Positions 25,401 through 35,613 of a stretch of DNA of 64,000 nt are shown here, in pieces (within the stretch, counting starts at the first letter, position 1; each line of letters starts with the position of its first letter). The notes under the pieces are model-generated. The model was not told the origin of the DNA. It saw only the letters and a program-made list of their open reading frames with translations, and made no database searches. Source of the DNA: Hydractinia symbiolongicarpus (lineage: Eukaryota > Cnidaria > Hydrozoa > Anthoathecata > Hydractiniidae); NCBI RefSeq assembly GCF_029227915.1, contig NC_079882.1, forward strand, positions 26,107,001 through 26,171,000, in the 5' to 3' direction. A program made the translations under genes and the position numbers.

Positions 25401-28400
25401 GAGGTAATATATAAAAGAACTTCATTTACACGTTAATATATTGCGCATCTTTGAAAAAGTGAAAATGCGCGCGAAAATTTCGTGCATGAAAGAATCTCAA
25501 GTGCATTCAGAGAGACTAAGACGAGCTACACGATCACGTGACAATCTTAACATAATAATCTGAAGCAGGTTAAGTAAATATAGAAGTCGATATAGATTCA
25601 TAAAAACTGACCTTCGCAGTATCCATCAACTAGTCTGTAGCCTTCATTACATCTGACCAGATTGCATTTAAACAAACCTACGGTGTTTTCGCACTCATAG
25701 TTTCGACCACAGTCATCTAATCCCAATTTACATTCATCCACATCTACAAAAAACAAAAAAATAGAAGATCTAGACCTGTCTGTTTGCCGACCCATATACA
25801 TATGGCATTTCACGAATATTGAAAAAATGACGCATCAAGCTGTCTTCCTCACCTATGCATACCCCTGCCTTAATAACCTGGAAACGAGGATACTGGCATC
25901 TCCGAAAACAGGCATAATCACCGTCTGTGTTCATACAGAACGATCCAGTGGAACATCTGTGTTTTCCACTTAAGCATTCGTCAATGTCTGAAATATACGA
26001 TGGCCATTATTATTTTTTTGTTATTGTTTTTAGGTCCGAGATAAAAAAATAATATAACACAGGCCTACCCACACATTTGCCATTTTTAACCTCATAACCC
26101 TTTTTACAACTTTTGTTCTTTTTAACACATTTTCTATTTACCACCATAAATCCATCTTCACAACCGCATTTATAACTTCCAGGTATGTTTGTGCATGCAG
26201 TTCCAGGGCAGGAATTCTTCTTCTGACATTCGTCGATATCTAAATGATTTTTCACGACAAGAGTTACCTCCAAGAAATAATAAAACAGGGAAATTAGCAT
26301 AGATATATAAAGATTGGAAAAAGGCATATTTTAGGAGATAATTAACCTGTGCAGCTTAATCCATTGTTGGTGGTAGCATATCCCTGCTTACACAGACATC
26401 GAGGTCCTTTTTCTGTTTCCACACAGCTTGATGTGGATTTTGAATCACACTTGATGTCTGAGCAATATTTTCTCGAATTTTTCAAATCTATAAAAAAGCT
26501 GTCCGTGCAGGTACTAAAGTTGGCAAATTTAGAGTTGGTCTTATTCCTATCTGCTATGCGTTTTCATGATGTAGGGGAGGAACTAATAAACAAAACATTT
26601 TTGTATCAGACAACAACGACCTCTCTTCAACTCATGACCCTTCTATATATACAGCACTCCATCATAGATGTTGCTCTCCATCTTGTTGTCACGTTACAAC
26701 ACCTTTTCATGATGTAAGCAAAACAAAGAAGTTATAACGCAACTTTTTGAGATTCTTAAACTTATTTGTTATTGGAACGCTCTCTGTATTACATGGCGGT
26801 AAGTTACATAAATAAAGGCGTAATGGCGGATATTTACTCAAGCGAAAATAGTCGAATTATTCGAGTTGACATCTGACTGTATGGTGCCCTATAAATGCAT
26901 TATTATACCTGTAGTTTTCTTCACTGTTAAGCAACACGATTTGAATGCTTCTGTGCACAGCCGATCTTCTTGGGTTTGGTTACAAGACACTCCTTCACGA
27001 GCTAATCGTGCTCCTCGTTTACAGCAGTCGCAACAAGTCAATTTGCTTTCACCGCCTATCCTGCTTGATCTCGTACATAACTGATTAGCCCTTCAAATTA
27101 ACAGAAACATCATTTATATTGACTCCGTTAGATAAAAAAGCCTTAATTATTATATGAAAATTATTTTCAATGGAGCTAATCTTTCTTAAAGCAGGTATAA
27201 ATCTGTAAGGGAGCTCCATGTCCATTTTTTTTAATTTGCAGTGAAGTTAGTTTAAGAAAAACAGAACACATTTACAAACAATTAATCTTCTCAACACCAA
27301 CCGAACTTCGTTCCCAGTGTATCCCAGTCTTATTACGTCGGAGTGGTACTTAAAAGAGGAATAACGCCAGTGAAAAAAACCTGGTAAATAAATAAATACA
27401 CCACTCACATGGCCAGTTTTTCCCCCATCCGGCAAAATAAAGTACTTGCAGTAGATCGGCAACATTGCTCGTAAAAGCCAACGCACATCAATTTTAGAGA
27501 CTTTGATGAGAAAACATCTCCGATTGAAGAAGGGGCGTGGCAGTTGATATCATCTGTTAGAACAGAGGCGCCCTTTAGATACCCTTTCGTGCAACAAGTT
27601 GATGGTTCTTGGGAATGAGCAAGAGCTGGAAAATAAAAAAAATTGTTGACACATGCCACTTTCACTAATTCCTTGTTGATCTGGATTTAAAAACAACTGT
27701 TTCGATAATCCATATACTGGTTAATGTGAAACGTAAACCTTACATCAACAGGACAAAGAAAGAACCGCGCAAAAAATTTTTTCGGATTTTTTGTCGAAAA
27801 AACTAAAAAACTTTGATTGCATTTAACTTCAAGTTGTCGTCTGAATAATCGAGGAAGTACTGAATAAAGGCCGAAATACACGATACGATTTTTGCCGTGT
27901 ATACATTCCAATACACACACAAGTATGCCGTACCGTTATGTTGTACACCACAAAACAAATAAGGTAAGAACATTGACATACATACGTTATCGTATGAAAA
28001 TTACCCAATCCAGCGAATCTTTACAGAAAAAATGACGGAAAAATATATTTGTGTTAAATATTTCAAAGTAAAAAAGAAATAATAAAAAGCTGCTAAGAAA
28101 ATTTGTCTTTTTTATGTAATATTTATTTTCGCCTTCATTTTATTATTCTCTTTTTAATTGCTCTGTCCCGTTTTTTAGTTTATTTTGGGGTTTACAGATT
28201 TATATAGTATATAAAGTGTCGTGGTGTTAGAAATTAAATATTCTTATTTTGTATATAGCATTTTATGCATTTAGTGAGTACGACAAATCAAGTACGACAA
28301 AAAATCCTGTCATGTATTTAGGCCTTTAAAATTTTTTTTAGTTATCAAGTAACACTATTTTTCCGGCCTGTATAAAAAGGATGGAAGTGGTATCTTTTGG

Positions 28401-28814
28401 TTTAACAATTATTAGCTTCTAAAGGACTTAAAAAAAGGTTCACTGCAGCTCATAAAAAAGGAGTAACCAAATACTCGTATCAATTTATCAATTTTTTTTT
28501 TGCTGAAACCAACATATATCCTAGTGAAAAAAAATATTTCTATCGCTCACGTTCGAATAATTTTTTTGTCTTTTTAGTTGGTCATCAGTTAACTAAACAA
28601 AGCTGTTTTTCATAGATCAGCTAACAAATACTTCCCCATACTTTTTACAGGCAGAAGTTGATGAATGTATAATTTAAATCGTATTTGGTCCTGACTTTAA
28701 TATTTAAACACATTCAAACCTTTTATGAAAGAATAGCGACAACTTACCAACTAAGGTTAACAAGAGTAAAATCAACATCATCTCTTCGATGCAGGGACAA
28801 GAAATCGATTTCAT
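19256..28814 (-). CDS. Fibulin (fibulin-1-like) extracellular matrix glycoprotein
   Basis: Exons on the minus strand: 28814-28748 (signal peptide with MMLILLLLTLV core), 27625-27409 and 27090-26909 (two anaphylatoxin-like modules with CC pairs), 26487-26347 (EGF-like), 26239-26069, 25987-25853, 25743-25612, 25168-25037, 24399-24283, 22516-22396 (calcium-binding-type EGF modules, each opening DIDEC or DVDEC), 22153-21963 (start of the fibulin C-terminal module), then a last exon at either 21559-21366 or 19452-19256. Introns between EGF exons are all phase 1, as expected for shuffled modules. With the proximal last exon the protein is about 599 residues. Vertebrate fibulin-1 has three anaphylatoxin modules and nine EGF modules, so this version is shorter. 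Fibulins are secreted and bind matrix and basement-membrane partners. Confidence 0.87.
19865..21135. repeat. Cluster of dispersed 16-bp core repeats between the two fibulin last exons
   Basis: Copies or near copies of CCTGGGGACGAGGTTG, in either orientation, occur near 19879, 20705, 20770, 21040 and 21110. No coding exon is recognised between 19460 and 21365. Confidence 0.5.
21366..21559 (-). CDS. Fibulin alternative last exon, proximal copy
   Basis: Encodes 64 residues beginning GNEEGYFYIQN and ending YVYVSAYDFA, then a stop. The acceptor is phase 1, matching the donor at 21963. This is the C-terminal half of the fibulin-type module. The distal copy at 19256-19452 has the same phase, start motif and ending pattern, so only one can end a given transcript. 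Confidence 0.8.
23484..23845. repeat. Three tandem copies of a ~129-bp unit in a fibulin intron
   Basis: Copies start near 23484, 23611 and 23741. Each carries ATCAAAATTTTGATGT or a variant, then TTCAGCATACTTT, then a TTAACTGTG block, and the first two then run through GAAAATAAAG to TTTTGGCCTAAAAT. The third copy is shortened at its end. The unit does not look coding. Confidence 0.75.
23960..24120 (-). mobile_element. Probable tRNA-derived SINE fragment
   Basis: Read on the minus strand the segment holds GTGTTCGAATCTC, which matches an RNA polymerase III B box, preceded by an anticodon-arm-like CACGGGAGTCGTC stretch. Next to it lies the block GCGCGGAAATTC with an A-rich tail, whose relatives recur near 31255 and 31857-31900. 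A full cloverleaf cannot be folded by eye, so a SINE fragment fits better than a functional tRNA gene. Confidence 0.5.
25309..25368. repeat. Four tandem 15-bp units in a fibulin intron
   Basis: Units of the form GCACCCASTTTTTGC are repeated four times with small changes. The array lies between the EGF exons at 25168 and 25612 and is non-coding. Confidence 0.75.
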
Positions 28815-29967
28815 TGTAACATTCTCATAACAGGATATTCAAAACTTCGCAGAACGTCACAAATTTTTTTCTAAAGTAAATGCTCTCCTTGGGAGAAGTT
28901 TTACGGCTATTTACATCAGCGGGTAAGTATATATTTCATAAAAAACACACGGTTGTTCGCTGCGTAAAAGAATTTGTTTAACTGTCCGATAACTTTTTAA
29001 AACAATATTTATTTAAAGTAATTTTCATAAATCTTTATAGACTTAAACCGTGGAGCAATGACAGCTGCTAGCAGTGTCTGGATCAATGCTGTGCTGTTAC
29101 TATGAGTCACTGAATACCATATTCAAATTACACTTTTCATAAGAACAACTTCGTATGAAAAATGAGGCCGGGGTTGGCCAAAAAATACCAAAAATACAAG
29201 AAGAATACACAAAATTGTAAAATATAGAAGCTGTGTAAGTGTGACTTCTACAAAATTTAGAGTGTGCGTGGCAGCAGTACGAAATAGTATAGCTACTTTT
29301 TTTTACAAAAACGTCTAAATTATAGCTAAGGCTAGATATGCTTATTTTGTCATTGTTGTTATTCGTGTTCTCCCAAAAGAGTGGCAAATTAGAGAAGGCA
29401 CATAATTTCTCTCAATCGATGAAGAATTTTCAGGCTGAGCACGTTATTAATATGGTCTTTTAATTTTGGACAAAATTTGAGTCTCATTGTTATTATAAAT
29501 TAAATTCTTAAAAAAAACGTGTACCCTATCGACAAGTTGAGGTTTAGTAAAAATATAAAAACCTTGCAAGCCCTGGGTACGAGATTGCCTTATTCGTAAA
29601 AAAAGTTGGCAAAGTGACTTAATTTTGACTCAGTGAATAATAATTTGTACTGAACAAAATTTTTTACCGACCACCCATTTTTACCGAGTTAGTGTATTAA
29701 GAAGCCAAATGCCTTAGAAGTAATAATAAAAACAATTGGATATTTTCAATTTAACTTATTAAACCTACTTCAGTATCCATTTTCGTTCCGCAAAATACAC
29801 GAGCTGTGGATGAAAACGAGGTTAGTTCACAGAAAACTTTTATTAAGTGTTGCGTTTTACCAAGAAAGTCACTCGTTACAAGAACATTTTATGTCATTTG
29901 AACTTGTTTGCTATGGTATTATGAATATGAAGTATATCGGGGAGGCTTGTGGTAACAGTGGAGAAAA

Positions 29968-30170
29968 TCCCTCGCGGTACTCGGTTGTGAAAGTACTTAC
30001 AACGACACGTCTGGAAACAAAACACCATTCCATTTTTCTAAATTTCCAAATAACAACCGCGAGAAAAATATTTGGTGCAATTGATAAAAAGGCAGGATGG
30101 TAAAGATGGAATTATTATCAACCACTATAATGCACGTCTTTGCGACTTACACTTTAAGGAAGATGACTAG
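29968..30170 (+). pseudogene. THAP-domain relic
   Basis: One frame gives VLGCESTYNDTSGNK followed by TPFHFSKFPNNNREKNIWC, then a stop. A shifted frame gives KDGIIINHYNARLCDLHFK, then a stop at 30168. Together these match the THAP zinc-finger order (Cys, then FP and W, then the C-x2-H pair). The first expected Cys codon reads CTC, and there is a frameshift plus stop near 30085. It is probably debris of a THAP-bearing transposase or of a THAP gene. Confidence 0.6.
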
Positions 30171-31412
30171 AAGCTGAACTCGAACCCACATGATTACAAC
30201 TTTCAAAACCACCTACACCAGTACCAGCTGGACAACTGCAAGCAACTACCATAACATCACAATCCAAAGACCATTTTGCATATTTATTCTTTATACATGC
30301 TTTCATTTTAGCATCCAAAAAAACAAAATTTTTAGCGAAACTAACTTCTATTTTTTTTATTAACCCTTTGGAAAAACTGAAATGCCTTTAGCCTTTTGTG
30401 TTGGTATCTTTCAGCAAGACATGCTTGTATTTGACAGCTAATGATAGATGATTATTACACAATTTCCAAAAGGTAAGTGCAGGTGCCTTAGACAGGTCTT
30501 GGCCCATGGATTATTCATGTAAATTCGCCTTTTATAAGATCATACTTTGCCGGTAACAAAAAAGTCGGCAAAAAGTGACTAAATTTTGGCTAGGTGACTA
30601 ATATTTTTTGCTGACTAAAATTTTTGCCGAGTTTTTTATTACCGACCAAACGTTTTTGCAGAAATTTTTTTCGGACGTAACTTTTTTCCGAATTTTTTTT
30701 CAATCACCTTTTTGCCGTCTTTTTTCTTTCTTGTTGCTAATTTTTATCAGTTTTATGCAATTATTCTTTATTAGTGATTGACTAAATTCAAAAAATTAGT
30801 TGGCAAAGGTGACCAAATCTTGTCCAAGTGAATAATATTTTTGCCGACTTTTTTTTTACCGATAAGGTAGGTTCTCCCCAGGAAAATTTGTTGCTTCGTT
30901 CATGTTTTTGGAACTCAAAACACGACAAACCACATTGGAGGGTCACGTGAAGAGGCTTTCTGCAGGGCCATGTTCGTATCGCCTTCCCGAAGTCAGAAAA
31001 GATACAAGATGCCCTGGGGTGCGTAAACTCGAGAAAAAAGTCCGCTTCAGAACCAGTAGCCTTCTATTTATATACTGTTAGGTCACTATTAGGATCTTAA
31101 ATCCTTAACCCCTAAGAAGCCAAAATCTCCCAGAGAGCTTCTTTTCTTTCCTTCTGGTGAAAGAGATCGGAATTGTTCCATTTTTTGATATCTATGTCAT
31201 GGCAGTAACGGCTATATAATTTAGCATAGGAACGGAAATATAAACAAGAAGCCCTGCGGCTTAAAGATTTCCGCCATTAGCAATAATCTGAAAAAGATAA
31301 TAGCTATAATACATTATCTTTCACCAAAAATATCCAGCCTCAATAATTCCTCTTTAAATTAAAATTCATGAATAATTAATTAGTTATTATAGTAACTCGC
31401 CATAGAATAAAT

Positions 31413-31553
31413 GCGGTAAAAAGTCAAATTTAAAAAACAAGTTTTAAAATAGCATAAGCTTTTCGGTTTAAACCATCCTCATTGCATACATAGATGTAAC
31501 CGAAAAGCTTATGCTATTTTAAAACTTTTTATTTAAATTTTATTTTTTACCAC
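31413..31553. mobile_element. Foldback MITE
   Basis: Two arms of about 55-60 bases are inverted repeats around a loop of about 27 bases. The inner 29 bases of each arm (31441-31469 and 31497-31525) are essentially perfect complements, and the outer parts (from GCGGTAAAAA on the left) match imperfectly. No coding capacity. Confidence 0.75.
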
Positions 31554-31666
31554 AATTAATTTGTTCTGCTGAATATAGCTTTAGTATACGTGCTTGCGAA
31601 ATTGTACAGAAGGAAATGACGTAATTATAAGACGATCTTCATTATGCTACACTGCACGAGCTTTAA

Positions 31667-31702
31667 CTTTCGATAGCATAAAAACTTTTATGCTATCGAA
31701 AG
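31667..31702. repeat. Near-perfect hairpin
   Basis: Arms of about 17 bases (CTTTCGATAGCATAAAA and its complement) are separated by about one base. It lies 110 bases from the foldback element at 31413-31553, and the arms share the string AGCATAA with it. It could be a related, shorter element. Confidence 0.65.
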
Positions 31703-32805
31703 GAAGAAAGGTTAGGATTCTTATTGGTTTAAAACTTATTTTAGCCTCGTTCTCAGAAAAAAATCTGTCAAAACGAGGATTTAAGCTTTAGCCTGGATAA
31801 GTTTTAGGCGTCCAGGCTCTGGGCTGTCTCTATCTATCTATCTCTCTCTCTACTTCCCAGGCGATTTTAAAGATTCCGCCTTCGTCGGCGGAAATCAAAA
31901 AAAAACTTTTTTGCTTTCCCGCTTAACAATTCAAATTTTCTCGTGTATTTTGCTGAACGAAAATGCTTCGATTTATCGCTACCACGGTTGATCCTGAAAA
32001 GGCGATAATAAAAATTTATAATAAATTCCAGGGCATATACTTTATATTTTATAAACTTAACAAGTATATGCTAACATTAGTTGGAAAAAGTCACTATTTT
32101 GGGGAATTTAGTTGGTAAAAAGTAACTAAATTATATTCAGGTAACTAATATTTTTACCGCCTTTTTTTACCATGGCTACATTCTTTCCAAATTGCATCAA
32201 TGTTCAAGTATTATATTGTAGCGGCTAAAAACTAGCATAGACTCTCACACCCTGTTCTTCTTTGTAGATCATAATACCAGGAGAGAAGGGTAGGGAAGGA
32301 ATACTTGACATTTATTGAAAATAATGTTTTTTAGCATAGTTAATCGTGAATATTTTGGTTTAAAAAGTGTTGACAGGAATAAGTTAATCTTTCGACAGTT
32401 CAAATGTTTTTGTTGTTGAAGCAAGGATATATTTCTCATTTAGGCTTAAATGGAAAAATAAGGTTTAGATTTTGAACATATCTTCCATCATCTTTCATCA
32501 ATTATTTCCATAACGTTACCTTACTTTTTCATTTCTTTCTTTAATTTATTTTGTTTATCTTTGCGCGACTTGACAACCTCGTCCCATGGCTTTACGTCTA
32601 TTACTTGCGCTGCGCTTATGGACGCCTTGGCGTCGTCAAATATATAAAAGAAGAGAAACAGATCTTGTGATCAAGGTTGCGTAACTTGATTCCTGTTAAT
32701 GTGACATTGTCTCATGCCAATGTGTACATGTCAGAGGCTCGCTTGTTTCTCGCTTTGTACCTGACTAGTGCAAATAGTGTTCCTTTCAATAAAACTAGAT
32801 TCTTT

Positions 32806-35613
32806 TCAAACGAATTGATCGATCCCATTTCTCGATTGAGCGAAAACGCTTTTTGGTTGAGTGAAATATGAATTACCTTTACTATACGTAGTGTAGGTGT
32901 CAGTATGGTCTGGAAAAAAGTTATTGTGGATATAAGGTGTTTCATTCCTCTCTTCGTATGTACCTCTTGAAAATTGTTGTAATGGAAAATCCAAACTGCT
33001 ATAACTTCTTCTTCTTTTATGATAATCTGAAAAATCTTGTTCAAAACTTAGTTCGTACTCTGAACCAAGATCCATGTAGGTGATGTCACTGCTGATACTG
33101 CCAAAACTTCTTTCATCCATTTGAAAAGTCGGGGAATGTCCATAATGTTGGGCATCGTTAAACAAATGGGGTTGGTTTATCGCCGGATATCTAGGATTTT
33201 GATTTTCTTTCTCAATTTGATATCCTTCATGCTGTCCAAAACCATCTCGTATGGCAAAATCCAAATCGTTCCAACTGGGATCGTTTTCTTTTAGAACTGC
33301 TCTGCTGGTACTATTTCTTCTCTTCCGGAAGCTTTTTCTTCTTTCTGCTGCGTTGCCATTTATCCTTCGTGTGGTGAAAGGCTTATGTGCAGGATGATAA
33401 GTTTGCTCGAGTTTCATATCTACCGGATACTGTATTCGCTTAGGTACAGGATGTATTAAATCTTCTTCATAATAACCAGCCGTATAACTTTCGGAAGGAT
33501 GTTGAGAGTATATTAATTCTGATGGGGATGTTGCTTTGTCCACATGGTAGTCAACAGGTTTTAGTTGATTCAAATAAAGGTGATCGTCATTCATCGTTGA
33601 TGATACACTGGGACTTGACACATGCCCCTCGAGACGTGCTTGTTGTTGCCATGGCAACTCTTTATATTTTCGAGTAGGTTTGCGAAAAGCATTCTGTGTG
33701 TAGCTGGTCATGTTATCTTTTTCACTGTGAGGAACGAAATTTCTTGCGGAGTTGAAATTTTTATCATAAATAGCATTTGAGACTCCATGAGAAATTGTTG
33801 AATCATCATAGTACATATTTATGTCATCCATTTCATCGCCAATGTAAAATCGTGATTGAGACTTTTTTTTGTTTGCTTGTGTTCCGATAGGTACATCATA
33901 GCGAAAGTTTCCCGCCATCTGCCTTTTACGAGCTTGGCGTCGTTCTCTCAAAATGGCGGCAATATCTTTTCCAGTTGCAGCTAAGTTTTTCATAGAATTA
34001 ATGACACTTTGACTTCTTGATCGATGAATTCCCGTAGACTCGGTAGACGTACCAACACTTACAGTTTTCTTAGGAGGCGTGATTCTGGGGCATGACCTTG
34101 AATTTAAATGGCCGAAATTTGTGCTACCTGCTTGAAAAGGTGTCGAGTGAAAATTATTATCTTCTCCATATGACTTTAACTTATCGACAGCAGTGCAAGA
34201 CTGAGAAGAAAGTTTACGCCTTGTCTCTTCTGAAAAACGTCTATACGCACTGTTTTTATCGCTTTCGAACGCGGAGAATCGATTTGGACCCGATATATCG
34301 AAAAATGAAACCGATTTTCTCTTTGAATCTAGGAGTGGCAATACAGGTGAATACATCGTGGAAGAGCGTCTCAAATTTACTGCGCTCGAGGCAATGTTTT
34401 CTGGCAAATTGTCTCCATACCTATTTGTATTGTTTAGGTACGATGTAAGCGCATGCGCTCTTCCTTGATTGTTTAAACTATTTCTTAATCTTCGGTTATT
34501 TGTCAGACCGTTGGTGTTTGTGCGAATATCAAGCATTCTCGAGATCGGGTTGAGAGTCTTTTTGGAACGGGACAAAAGTTCGAGTTTGTTTTGAATACCC
34601 TGCGGTGTGTAGCGTTCAAGCAAGTTGGTAAGAAACATGCGCTTCTCATTTCTGGGAACTACTTGATTCCACTTGGGAGTGGTTGCGTACTGTGCATCCG
34701 CTTCTGTTTCAAAGCTACCATCCAAGCCACATGCTCGCTTGTATTCATTCATTTGTTCCTGAATACGAATCGACTCTTCTTTCAGTCTTTTCTCCTCTTG
34801 TTGACGCATCTTGTTTTGTCGTCTTCTAACACCTCGGAGAACATAACACGATATTGCAACTGGGATAAGAATAATACCGAAAAGAATCATAATAGGCGCA
34901 ACAGTTTTTACCCATCCTATATTTTCTTTCTCTTCTTTCTCGGTCGGCTTCACGCACCCGCCTGTGAAATTCAAATTCGCAGATAGTAATTCAATGTTTG
35001 AGAGTTTTTTGATAAATTTACGCGATATTTCTTCGCCATCAAACATCTGTTTTTGTATTTGATCGATTTTCTCATAATCACAGCGTTTCTCATTTTCAAT
35101 ATGAAGAAAAGAGAACCAAAAACAGCCATCTTTATATCGCCTCACCTTGACGTTTTGTATGTCAGTATTTAAAAGATATTTAGCTATGTTGTCAATTAAA
35201 ATATATCTCCTATCTAGATGGTTCAAAAACAAATCATTGGTTAGATTGGTACAGAGTTTGACTTCGTGAAGAAAATCATCACGCCATTCTCGTATTATAA
35301 TAGGAATTTTCTTGGTACTTTTGTGTCCATTCACCTTCGAAGCGATGTAATACGTATATTTCCCTTTCTCATACAATGGCAAACCATATATTTCGTTGTG
35401 CCCATAATGTAACCTCACCCAGGTATCCTTAGGTAAAGTTTTCTTATCTTCAGTGAGCAGTTCATGGTAACCTTTTTCAGTGGAGATCAATTTGTAGCGG
35501 AAAGCAACGCCTAGAAAGCCGTTTACTTCTTTTTGAGGCGATTCAATTATAGAATTGCTAACAGAACATATTGCAGAAACAAAAAGGGTAATGCGTAACC
35601 ACTCCATGTTCAA
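32806..35613 (-). CDS. Dystroglycan-like type I membrane protein
   Basis: Single coding exon, 935 residues. ATG 35613 (or 35607, MEWLR) lies just below a splice acceptor, so a 5' non-coding exon is likely. Order: signal peptide (about 1-22); a cadherin-like dystroglycan-type domain (about 25-110, with LPKDTWVRLHYG and EIYGLPLYEKGKYTYYI); a SEA-like dystroglycan domain (about 110-222) with C121, C164, C178 and C220, where C178/C220 sit like the conserved disulfide before the membrane; one transmembrane helix (about 236-259); and a basic juxtamembrane GVRRRQNKMRQQ. The remaining 670-odd residues are a Ser-, Arg- and Tyr-rich tail with no recognised domain. Vertebrate dystroglycan has a tail of about 120 residues ending in PPxY; I find no PPxY here. 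It would link matrix to cytoskeleton. No mucin region is seen. Confidence 0.72.
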   Translation of the reverse strand: MNMEWLRITLFVSAICSVSNSIIESPQKEVNGFLGVAFRYKLISTEKGYHELLTEDKKTLPKDTWVRLHYGHNEIYGLPLYEKGKYTYYIASKVNGHKSTKKIPIIIREWRDDFLHEVKLCTNLTNDLFLNHLDRRYILIDNIAKYLLNTDIQNVKVRRYKDGCFWFSFLHIENEKRCDYEKIDQIQKQMFDGEEISRKFIKKLSNIELLSANLNFTGGCVKPTEKEEKENIGWVKTVAPIMILFGIILIPVAISCYVLRGVRRRQNKMRQQEEKRLKEESIRIQEQMNEYKRACGLDGSFETEADAQYATTPKWNQVVPRNEKRMFLTNLLERYTPQGIQNKLELLSRSKKTLNPISRMLDIRTNTNGLTNNRRLRNSLNNQGRAHALTSYLNNTNRYGDNLPENIASSAVNLRRSSTMYSPVLPLLDSKRKSVSFFDISGPNRFSAFESDKNSAYRRFSEETRRKLSSQSCTAVDKLKSYGEDNNFHSTPFQAGSTNFGHLNSRSCPRITPPKKTVSVGTSTESTGIHRSRSQSVINSMKNLAATGKDIAAILRERRQARKRQMAGNFRYDVPIGTQANKKKSQSRFYIGDEMDDINMYYDDSTISHGVSNAIYDKNFNSARNFVPHSEKDNMTSYTQNAFRKPTRKYKELPWQQQARLEGHVSSPSVSSTMNDDHLYLNQLKPVDYHVDKATSPSELIYSQHPSESYTAGYYEEDLIHPVPKRIQYPVDMKLEQTYHPAHKPFTTRRINGNAAERRKSFRKRRNSTSRAVLKENDPSWNDLDFAIRDGFGQHEGYQIEKENQNPRYPAINQPHLFNDAQHYGHSPTFQMDERSFGSISSDITYMDLGSEYELSFEQDFSDYHKRRRSYSSLDFPLQQFSRGTYEERNETPYIHNNFFPDHTDTYTTYSKGNSYFTQPKSVFAQSRNGIDQFV

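Larger units (their letters stand above)
28815..32805. other. Intergenic region, fibulin 5' flank to dystroglycan-like 3' flank
   Basis: No intact gene recognised. It contains a THAP-domain relic (29968-30170), a foldback element (31413-31553), a short hairpin (about 31667-31702), and dispersed blocks resembling GCCGACTTTTTTTACCGA near 29600-29690, 30560-30870 and 32090-32170. The fibulin promoter should lie just above 28814. Confidence 0.5.

Noticed and set aside
29810-30103. 97-codon plus-strand ORF as a gene.
   Set aside because: It overlaps the THAP relic in a different frame and has no family features; the relic explains its length.
32712-33044. Minus-strand ORF overlapping the end of the dystroglycan-like gene.
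   Set aside because: It lies in another frame of the same coding exon and has no independent support.
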